Source: Plutella xylostella
Taxonomy: Eukaryota; Arthropoda; Insecta; Lepidoptera; Plutellidae
Direction of reading: 5' to 3'
Assembly (NCBI RefSeq): GCF_932276165.1
Contig: NC_064005.1
Location: 3,038,001-3,102,000 of the forward strand
Length of the DNA: 64,000 nt
Shown here in pieces: positions 1-10,400 of this stretch (positions are counted from its first letter, which is position 1; each line of letters starts with the position of its first letter). Both the position numbers and the translations under genes were made by a program. The notes under the pieces were generated by a model. It saw nothing but the letters and a program-made list of their open reading frames with translations. It did not search any database and was not told the DNA's origin.

Positions 1-1790
1 GAAGATTTGAATTACGATTACATTTTTCAAAATAGGTGATTAAAAGTTATTAAACGGCATAAATTTAAAAAGCAGAAATCACAATATCGAAAATATAATT
101 TTCTTTTTACATTTCTTGTCATGGCACCCCTGGATCATTCCATTATTCTATTTTTACATAAATATTTACACCTTTATATAAAATCTACAAAAGCGAATCC
201 GTCGTAGGAATAAACAAGTTTGTTGATAATTAAATTATACAATTATGATTTCGAGCTAAATTATCATCGACACCTACGACGGTAAATGCTTTTTATAAAA
301 TGCTAAAACTCTTATAAATATAAAGCACCATATTTTTTTTGAAACAAAAGCATAGCGATTGATTCTTGCTACATAATATTCATACTAAATAATATTGCAA
401 ACATGTGTATACTATTAAAATAGCAAGTACGATAGTTTCACACCTAAATCTAATGTCTTACTGAAAGAAAGAAAAAAACTGCGTTACGTAGGACTACGAA
501 TTTTTAAATTTAAATGCTACTTGGTACCTATGAAAAATTACTAACTAGGTAGGTAGACCACAACTTTCATCTAACTATCGAACGATAAAAACGATGAACG
601 ACCTTTTGCTTTTGCCAATCTATACTGAAAGGGAAGCGAGTTTAAGGAAGAGCAGTTTTAATAACAAGACTTTATGAACTGTATGTGCAATGTCTGAAGG
701 TGTAAAAACGGTTGGGCAGAGGGCCCTGCTTTTCGCGGCGCTTCTCATTCAGTGTAGATTAGCCTTTTAGTGAGTTCTTAGAGTGGGACATGTAGCGTGG
801 GACGCCCTCCCACTTTCACGCCGCTTAACCCTTAATTGGGCATGTCTATTCGATATTTTTCATTGGTTTTCGTCCTTAACTCAAAGGGATGAAGATCAAA
901 ACGATGTGGGATCTTTAATCATAGTAAGGGTTAACAAAGCGATTGATCTAGATTGAGTTTATATTATTGAAACGTATATCTACTATTAAATCAAAATTAA
1001 TTATTGTAAGAAGTTACAATAGAAGCTGTGCTTTAGCTATTATATTATCATTATAGTTATCTTATCCATTTCTTTATTCTTTACAATTTTCAAATCACAG
1101 ACTACCACTTCTTGAAGTTTTTTTTTTGCGTTGTCCCGTCAATAGTAAAATAACTAACTAAAATAAAAATGTTCTAAACTATAAATTCAATCGCATCCTG
1201 TATATAAGTACTAGATGATTTTTGTGACATCCTGTGTCTACAACCATAATTTAGTCTTTTCTACAACAGCGAGTTGATATAACCATTATTTACATAAGAA
1301 TAAGACTTATTTTAGACCTCTATTTAGCTTAGACTGAGCATTTGTTTGAACACCTTCACCCGATAAAACAGTACAAAATAATTAACTCAATTATGAACCT
1401 GTAGTTGAAGTTGAATATAGATCAGAATTTTGTTATCAATAGGTAATAGGTTATTAATCTAGTTAATTTGTTTGTATTATATGAGAGATGTATGCGTTCA
1501 CTCGTTGAGTCAAAGATTGGTGAAATTCTCACTCCGATGATTTATCTGAAACAAACAAGAAACAGTTAAAACGCGCCTATTATCCTTATTAATCCTAATC
1601 CTAACTAATATTATAAATGCGAAAGTAACTGTGTCTGTCTGTTACTCTTTCACGCCAAAACTACTGAACGGATTTCATACTGAGCGGTTGATGAATCGTG
1701 ATCCGAAGTAAGTCACCTCAGGTGTTTTTTGCGGCGGTGGCGCAGTTGTGACTCTAAGTTAGTGGCATAGGTCGTTGTAGACGTAATTAT
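1..1790. other. 3' flank of Atg2, no gene seen
   Basis: AT-rich DNA with stops in all frames and no convincing exon. It contains a truncated Lep1-like Helitron piece (1596-1680). Around 780-815 a short phrase (gtagcgtgggacgccctcc) resembles 43983-44003, so it is probably repeat-derived. Part of the stretch next to 1790 could be Atg2 3' UTR. I see no clear polyadenylation context that fixes the transcript end. Confidence 0.5.
1596..1680 (+). mobile_element. Truncated Lep1-type Helitron fragment
   Basis: The phrase ctaatattataaatgcgaaa, followed by the 'actctttcacgccaaaacta' phrase and 'ctgaacggattt', is the 5' part of a non-autonomous element. Fuller copies lie at 26423-26642 and, inverted, at 62349-62565. 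The 3' half is missing here. The attribution to Lep1/Helitron comes from recalled family consensus. Confidence 0.6.
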
Positions 1791-1796
1791 AACACA

Positions 1797-1866
1797 CCTT
1801 GAGAGTGTCGGTACTTGTCCTTGTGGTCCCGCTGCGCGGTGGGCGCGAGCGAGGCGCGCACGCTGT
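1797..1866 (-). repeat. Truncated second copy of the Atg2 last-exon 3' part
   Basis: About 66 bp repeat the coding segment at 2217-2283 with a few substitutions. Read on the minus strand it gives SLAPTAQRDHKDKYRHSQ, then a different 3' continuation with an early stop (GVL*). It lies downstream of the intact exon. If it were spliced in as the real terminal exon it would give a shorter tail. Confidence 0.75.
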
Positions 1867-2129
1867 TTACCGCTATAGACAAGTAGTGACCGAGCGGCAA
1901 TAAGAGAACCAATGACATCGCACGATTTGATAACGTCTAAGGAGACTTAAAATACCTTGTGCGTATTGGTCAAGTTACGTACTTACCTACTACCCGCTAG
2001 AAATAATTTGATCTTGAAGCGCTGTCACCTCCGGATCCCCACCTTCTTATCTGCTTTCTCACCATAGATCACGCTTCGGGCTCAAGTCTCTAGTTACTTT
2101 TTTTAACTATTTTGACACGCCCAGTACGT

Positions 2130-5100
2130 TTACTTGGGGAATCTAGTATAATTGACGTCTGTGGAGGAGGTTCTTAATGCGTCTGCCTTTAAGTTTGTAC
2201 ATGAGTATCTACCTTGAGAGTGCCGGTACTTGTCCTTATGATCCCGCTGGGCAGTAGGCGCGAGCGAGGCGCGCACGCCGCCCAACACGTCGGCAGCGCC
2301 GGCGGCGGCCAGCGCCAGCGGCGACACGGCGGCGCCGGGCAGGTGGCGGAGGACGCCCACGCCGCTCTCGCTGCGCGCCGCTATGGTGATGGTGGCTGCT
2401 GTTTCGGCGAAGCCCTAGGGGAGGAAATGGTAGATTAGGTGGATATAAGGATGGTTTTACTATTTTGTACGGAACGGCAGGGCACCGTCGGGCTCGGGAT
2501 AGGAAGATGGTAATAGCAGTACAGCGGGCAGCATTTATTATTACATACGATACGAAACTGTTACGCTGCGTTGCGGTGAAATAGTCTTAGGGTAGACGTG
2601 GATGTGGCTTTGAGCCATGGTATATCACGACACATAACGTACTTATAGGTATTGGGTTAGCTCTCACGAATCATACTAGGTACCATTCACGATAGCACCA
2701 CACCTCGGCGCATAAGCCCGCTATCTATTGATAGACAGCACCGGGTCAAGTGTAAATGTGCAATTTTACTTTTTAAATTTTCACATCCCACATTGTAGCA
2801 ATCAGCCAGTGATAACAAGTCTCCATCACATCTCACCTCCTTCATAACCTAGTACGCGCTGGCGACGCCCTCGCGGATGTCGTTGCGGTGCCGATATCTA
2901 TCTATAGACAGTACCGGGTCTAGTGTAAAATGTGCAATTTTACTTTTTTAATTTTCGCATGTCACTAGCAATCAGCCAGTGACAACAAGTCTCCATCACA
3001 TCTCACCTCCTTCATAACCTGGTACGCGCTGGCGACACCCTCGCGAATGTTGTTGGGGTGACGCTATCTATCTATAGACAGGACCGGGTCAAGTGTAAAA
3101 TGTGCAATTTCACTTTTAAAATCTTCTTATGTCACAATAGCAACCAGCCAGTGACTACAACAAGTCTCCATCACTACTCATCTCCTTCATAACTTGGTAC
3201 CCGCTGGCGACCATTCACGATAGGACCACACCTCGGCGCATAAGCACGCTATCTATCTATACAGCACCGGGTCCAGTGTAAAATATGCAATTTTACAATA
3301 AACAAAATTGCATGTCACATCAGCAATCAGCCAGTGACTACAACAAGTCTCCATGACATCTCACCTCCTTCATAACCTGGTACGCACTGGCGACGCCCTC
3401 GTTGGGGTGACGCTATCTAACTATAGACAGCACCGGGTCAAGTGTAAAATGTGCAATTTAACTTATTAAATTTTCGCATGTCACATTAGCAATCAGCCAG
3501 TTCCTTTTATAATAAGTATCTATCATATCTCACCTCCTTCATAACTTGGTACGCGCTGGCGACGCCCTCGCGGATGTCGTTGGGGTGCCGCGACGGGTCG
3601 CGCCGCCGCTGCCGCCGCCGCGTGCGACGGTCGTACGCGTCTTGTAACTGCAGTGTCGGCCCGGGGGTGAGCATGTCGAAGGCTGTTTCGGCGGTCGCCT
3701 GCAAATTATAAAGGAGGTATTGAAATTACCTAAATAGCATAAGCCGGTTCCATAATAAACAGCCTAAAGAATGAGATGAAAGAGGAATCCAGCGGCGATA
3801 TTAATCAGTGCGTACAAATATGATTTATGGCCTGTTGAAAATGTATTTTCTTGCACTTTATACAGTGTGTTGCAAAAAGGGTACTCCATAGTAAAAAGCT
3901 ACGTGAACAACATAGTTTGTATGTTTTTTTTTTTTTCGGCGAATTTGGAAATTCTGATTTCATTTTCTGGCTTATATTTTTTTTTTTTATTGTTCAGTGT
4001 GTCAAATAAATGTTTCTTTCTTTCTTTCTTTATTTCTTTACCATGCTGCACATGTAGGTTTCGGCTTAGTATACCCTTTTTGAACAACCTGTATAATTTT
4101 ATGTATTTTTTGCTGAATATTTACTACGCCTATCGTGATTCACATTCACATTTTTCTCTTTCTACAAATAATATGGCTCTTAAACCCACCTGTATAAGAT
4201 GCAGTATCCGCTGCGTGATATCAATAGCTGCCACAGCGGTTCTAGCCGTGAACGACGCGGCGCCGCGACGCAAGCCGTGGACCAGGCGGCCGTCGCGACG
4301 CCACTGCTCCACTGGCAGCCAGAGGAGGTCGCGGATGCCGGTCACTGTAGGGAGCATATGGGGATGAGTTAGTAGTAATAATTTCATAGGAGATTTCTTC
4401 TTCATAAAAAAGTTATAGGACGCTTTAGCTTTTGAACTGTTTTGTCACTCTCTGACAGAGAACAATTTGTTATTTAACAGAGAGGGACAAAACCGTAAAA
4501 GAGGGACTAAACCAGAAATCTGACTTGACTTTGAGATTGAGCTATTTGAGGTTATTTTTTCCGCTTCTCCTCAGAGGAGTCTAGGCTAGGCTATCTGACG
4601 CTATACTTACGCAAAAAAGTTATACGATACGCCCGCGCGACTATAGTCTGGGAGTCACATAAATGCGGAAAGCTTGTGCTGAGAGAGTTGTCGGGTAAGT
4701 GGGCAACCCGACTGTCAGATGTTTTAAACCGCCCGAAGGACTCTGACTAGGCTATCTACTGCTGACGAAGCAGCAACCGGGACCCACGGCTTAACGTGCC
4801 GTTCGAAGCACGGAAGCGTCCAGAAAATAACCACTTGAAATCGGTCACCCATCCAATGGCTGACTGTGCCATGTGTTAAGCTAACCTCAGTGATTAGTTG
4901 CGATCACTGAATCTCGCTCGACTACGGACGCTTCATCTACTCGTGGGTGTACATACCGAACTGCAGCAGCGAGTGCATGGGCCCGATGCCGCTGAGCAGG
5001 CCGGGCAGCTGGTGGCGCTTGATGTCCGACAGCCACTCGTGGATTGCCCACTTCACTAGCCGCTCCACACCGAGTAGCCCGTGTCTGGTGGGGGAACAAC

Positions 5101-7486
5101 ATGTTTTTAATAAACTAAAATATCATGGATTTATTTTATTAAAACACTCGGATAAAATTTTTGCAATAGGTAAATGTGCATGCTATAATAGCTAACACCT
5201 GAACTTAGGTAGGTATCTGAATAGTCATGAGAGCTACGTTGCGGTGCATCCTAATGATTTCGCCATGTAATTTCACAAAAGCGACTTTTGTGTGTCACAA
5301 CTACTAAGCGAAAATGCGGCGCTGTGCTAACCTATGCGTATTTTAATTCAGTTACGACTTACGACCAGTCCTACCGGAAACCGGTAGCTCGCATGATCTC
5401 AGATAGGAAAACGTAGTGTAGCATATACCCACAGCTCACTAAACAAACGATCTGGGGCTTGAATATGGCATTGAATAGCGACGTGTATCGCTAAATACGT
5501 GTACTATACGTGGCTCTTCGTTTTAGATAGCAGGACAAACACTACAAAACGACTAATGTCACAAAACATACCTATGATAAAGCCTCTTCAGCCGCAGCTC
5601 GGAGCAGTTCAGCTGCCCCAGCCCCATCAGCAGGCCGGCCACCGGCCCGGCGGAGAGGTCTACCCGTTTGCCCACGTAGTCCAGACGTATCGGGACTTCG
5701 GGGGAGAATACCACACGCCTGTAATGTGGTTAGGGTTTTAAGTTGTGTGATAGTAAAGATCAGTTGATGGCGGATTACAGTTAGCCATTACAAACGTCCA
5801 TTACAAATGTTCGCGTTTCGATCAGCTTTTAGTGCGAGCGAAGGTCTCATAAAATGGTTTGCACTTTTTTAAAATAGATCTGGAATAGATCAGTTTCAGT
5901 ATATTTTAGTTTACAAAACTCAAGCAATTTTGATGTTAGACTAAAGACCATTCTTTGGAAAAGTGACTTTGCAAAATCACGTCTTAAACTTTCCATATAA
6001 CACAGAGGCCGCTACACGGGATGATCAACGTCGACCAACTTAATGCGCGTTCCACCAATCACAGCGCCGTATTTATGGCGAATCACGATGTAGTGACCTT
6101 TATCAACGTAGATAACGAACCCGTGTAGCGGCAGCAGGTTATATTTGAATGAATGAATGAATAAATATATTTATTTTCGGATAAACTTAATCTAAATTAC
6201 AAAAAAACATATTGATTTGTTGTTTATCTATTTACATACCTCAAATACGGAGCGTTGGTAGTTCAGTCGGGTAAGCGCCCGCTTCTCACGCCAGAGATGC
6301 GGGTTCGATCCCGGCGGTGACATGTACCAATGAGTTCTTTTAACTTAAGTACAATGTATACCATCGCTCTTACGGTGAAGGAAAACATCGTGAGGCAACC
6401 TGCATATCTAGATCTAGCACATCTAGATATGTGAACCCACCAACCCGCAGTGGACCAGCGTGGTGGGGAAATGGTCCAAGCTTAGGAAGGCAGTTTAGAC
6501 CTTGGGGATATGCACAAAGGTTCCACTCGAGAGAGCCAGGTGCAGGTACTTACACCCCCACAGAGAATAGAATAGAATACCTCAAATACAGCGGCGCGTC
6601 CGGCGCAGGCGCAGCGGGGGCGGCGCGGGGCGCGGGTGGCGGCTGCTCCACGCCCAGTCTCTGGAAGTCCTCCTCGAGTTGGATGAGGTTCTCTGACACG
6701 AGCCGTTCCGCTTGGTATTTCTCCATCAGTGGCTCTTCCATGGCTGTAAGATGTAGATTGTGGTCAAAAAAGCATTTTATTCCAACCAAACCAAACTAAT
6801 CTACCAAAATTGCCCAACTTTATTTGACTGAGACCAGATAATTATTGCTTTCAGAACTATAAAAAATAACCTTATTCTCTAAATTCTCTAAAACATACGA
6901 GTATCATAAAGCGACAGCTCATCAGCACCTGCCAGTGACGGTGACGTATTGTATAATAAAATTAATAACCCTATTCTCTACTACATACGGGCGTCACTGA
7001 GCGACAGCGCGTCGGCGTCCCCCAGCGAGGTGGTGGTGGGCGGGGGGTCGCGCAGGGTCTAGTGCGTGGTATATAGAGCCTTATTCTCTGCTACATACGG
7101 GCGTCACTGAGCGACAGCGCGTCGGCGTCCCCCAGCGAGGTGGGGGTGGGCGGGGGGTCGCGCAGGGTCTAGTGCGCGGTATATAGAGCCTTATTCTCTA
7201 CTACATACGGGCGTCACTGAGCGACAGCGCGTCGGCGTCCCCCAGGGAAGTGGGGGTGGGCGGGGGGTCGCGCAGGTTCTAGTGCGTGGTATATAGAGCC
7301 TTATTCTCTACTACATACGGGCGTCACTGAGCGACAGCGCGTCAGCGTCCCCCAGCGAGGTGGGGGTGGGCGGGGGGTCGCGCAGGGTCTTGCCCACGCT
7401 CATGACGGGCGCTCGGTGTGTGGGCGTCGTCTGCCGTGAGCCTGGTGATGAGGACGACATGCCGGCCAGGCTGGTGGGGTCGTCTT
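2130..7486 (-). CDS. Atg2: Atg2 C-terminal block (exons 31-37, CAD-tip region)
   Basis: This is the most recognisable part of the protein. In order: a Ser/Thr/Pro-rich linker (7319-7486), FSPEVPIRLDYVGKRVDLSA (5572-5718), LGVERLVKWAIHEWLSDIKR and QLPGLLSGIGPMHSLLQF (4957-5084), then RRGAASFTARTAVAAIDITQ (4190-4344). After these come TAETAFDMLTPGP (3533-3698) and a final Ala-rich segment starting GFAETAATITIAARSESGVG (2130-2414). Introns between these exons keep phase throughout. The last exon reads DHKDKYRHSQ and then leaves recognisable homology. The stop at 2130 may therefore not be the real end: a GTAGAT donor-like site follows the SQ codons. Confidence 0.88.
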
Positions 7487-10400
7487 CTGTAAGGAAGAAA
7501 GCAATATTTAGTCTCAATTATCATTTTATTTATTTATTTATTATTTCTATTATGTTAAAAAATGTGCAAAGTGCTAAAACGAATTTGGTACCCTTATAGC
7601 TGTCGCGTAAGTAGAAACAATATGAAAATTGCGGTCATTGCATAAATGGGAATAGGATGAAGTATTGAGTATTGGCGGATATAAAAAAAGGGGGGAGAGA
7701 GAGAGCTAATTCACATAATATTCTGTACTTAAATAACTTGTATTTATTTTAGTGCGCTATATGCTAAGATGAATTTAGTACTGTCCGGAGACCTCTGCGG
7801 CGCTGAGCTTTCTGAAAAATGTTTCGTGTGTAAAAATAATAATGTTCTGCACTCACTAAATGCTAGATCACGTCGGGGTCACCAATGTTGGGTTACATGT
7901 GGGGTGACTATGGGGTTGTGGTAAATGACGAATGCAGGATTTCTTGAGGCCAAACTATTTACTGAGATTATACACATAGTAACCAATTACATTTTCAGTG
8001 TGTGAGCTAAGTGACGGGCGCGAGACGACTAGCGTCTGCGCATTGTTCGCTACTGGAAGTAACTAGAAAGCTGACATTGCAAAACGTGACTATAACATGT
8101 GTCGCTACACGTGTGTAACAAAAGAAATCAACCGCACACGTCATAGCAACAGTACCATGTCCTTTCAAAATCGCTAACAGTACCTATACTATATGCTACA
8201 ATGAACCCCCACTGACCGCTGCGCTATGCTCTGCAGCGCCTTGCTGAAGAATGCCATGAAGAATGATTCATAAGTAAGTCTCCGTGTTCATTAAAGAGCG
8301 CTATGAGTGTGCTATGTGCTACAATGAACCCGCACTGACCGCTGTGGTCCGCGGCGCCGAGCTTGGTGCAGAACGCCATGAGGAAGGAGAGCGTGTCCTG
8401 GTCCACGTTGAACTTGAGCGGCAGCAGCGACACCTGGCGGCACCCCGCCCCGCACCCCGAGCGCTATTGTCACCCTTATTACAAGGGGCTTAGCGCGCTG
8501 TGTCTTATAACTGTATTATATTATGATCAAGTGGAACCTATATATAGGCTTCTAATATATCATGTTTCAAGTGTATAATATATGTCAGCGTCACTATGCC
8601 GTATCCTATAAAGAGCGCTAATTTAAGAGTGCGCTATATGCTGAAATGAATTCTGTACTGACCGCTGTAGTCTGCGACGCCGAGACACCTGAAGAATCTT
8701 GAAGAATGTTTTATGTATGACAAATTAACACACCGCGACTGTTAAAGAGCGCTTCTTAGAATACTCTTGTGTGCTATGTGGTAAAGTAACCACAGCTGTC
8801 TTCGAGGCTGAGCATGCTGAAGAACTTGTGGTTTGTGAGTGACAAATGCAATCTACGTTCGTTAAAGAGCGTTATGAGTGAGCTATGTGCTACAATGAAC
8901 CCGCACTGACCGCTGTGGTCCGCGGCGCCGAGCTTGGTGCAGAACGCCATGAGGAAGGAGAGCGTGTCCTGGTCCACGTTGAACTTGAGCGGCAGCAGCG
9001 ACACCTGGCGGCACCCCGCTCCGCGCCCCGAGCGCTATTGTCACCCTTATTACAAGGAGAGTAGAGGGTTGTGTCTTATATCTGTAGTATTATTATGATG
9101 AGGTGGAATCTATAGGCTGGATTCACTCCATAGGTGATATGGTTAGCACACGTCTTATTACAAGGAGTAAGTATAGAGTGATGAGTCTAACAACTGTTGT
9201 ATATTGTGATGAGGTAGAATCTATAGGCTGGTTTTTCTTCTACTCTGATCTTGTATCATATTTCAAGTGTGTATGATATGGCAACGTCACTGTGCCGTAT
9301 CCTATAAAGAGCGCAAGATTATGAGTGTTTATACTTACCACGCACTCAGCGGCAGCGTCGCTGTGTCGAGTCTTATAAAGAGCGCTAATTTAAGAATGCG
9401 CGCTATGTGCTAAAATGAATTTAGTACTGAAATCTGCTTTGTGCGTCAGTCGTTCAACTACGTTCGTTAAAGAGCGCCAAGAGTATGCTATATGCTAAAA
9501 TGCATCCATTTCTTGAAGAATGCCTCGTGTGTAACAATATAAATATGCCACGCGCATCACCGTGTCCTTTAAAGAGCGCTGCGAGTGTGCTATATGCTAA
9601 AATGCATTTACTCCTTGAATAACGGTTTGTATATGACAAAGGAAATCTGTCGCACGCATCACAGTGTCTATTAAAAGAGCGCTAACAGTGTGCTATGTGC
9701 TACAATGAGCCCGCACTGACCGCTGTGGTCCGCGGCGCCGAGCTTGGTGCAGAACGCCATGAGGAAGGAGAGCGTGTCCTGGTCCACGTTGAACTTGAGC
9801 GGCAGCAGCGACACCTGGCGGCGCCCCGCCCCGCGCCCCGAGCGCTATTAGCACCCTTTTTGCAAGAGACATAGAGTGCTGTATTCTACCCCTGTAGTAT
9901 ATGGAAACTATAGGCGTCTAATTTATCATGGTTCATTGGTGTCTATAAAGAGCGCTAATTTATGAGTGCGTAGAATGATGTTTCTTACAACTGTAGTGTT
10001 AGTATGATGAGATGGAATCTATAGACTGGATTTTCTACTACTCTGACATTGTATCATGTTTCAAGTGTGTAGGATATGTCAGCGTCACGGTGCCGTGTCC
10101 TATATAGAGCGCTAATTTATGAGTGCGCTATGTGCTAAAATGAATTTAGTACCGAAATCTGCTCTGCGCGTCAGTCGTTCAACCGCGTTCGTTAAAGAGC
10201 GCCAACAATATGCTATATGCTAAAATGCATCCACTCCTTAAAGAATGGTTTGTGTATGTCCATTAAAGAGCGCTATGAGTGTGCTATGTGCTACAATGAA
10301 CCCGCACTGACCGCTGTGGTCCGCGGCGCCGAGCTTGGTGCAGAACGCCATGAGGAAGGAGAGCGTGTCCTGGTCCACGTTGAACTTGAGCGGCAGCAGC

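Noticed and set aside
2690..3540. CRISPR-like array of regular repeats
   Set aside because: The repeats are ~170 bp with an exon-derived core in a eukaryotic gene. There is no short repeat/spacer structure and no cas gene.
3867..4367. Plus-strand ORF of 166 codons
   Set aside because: Its first half is low-complexity T-rich repeat DNA and its second half is antisense to Atg2 exon 35, which has the homology.
6245..6325. tRNA gene
   Set aside because: A and B boxes are present, but the sequence continues into a SINE body and the cloverleaf is imperfect. The same applies to 40741, 59757 and, on the minus strand, 31935.
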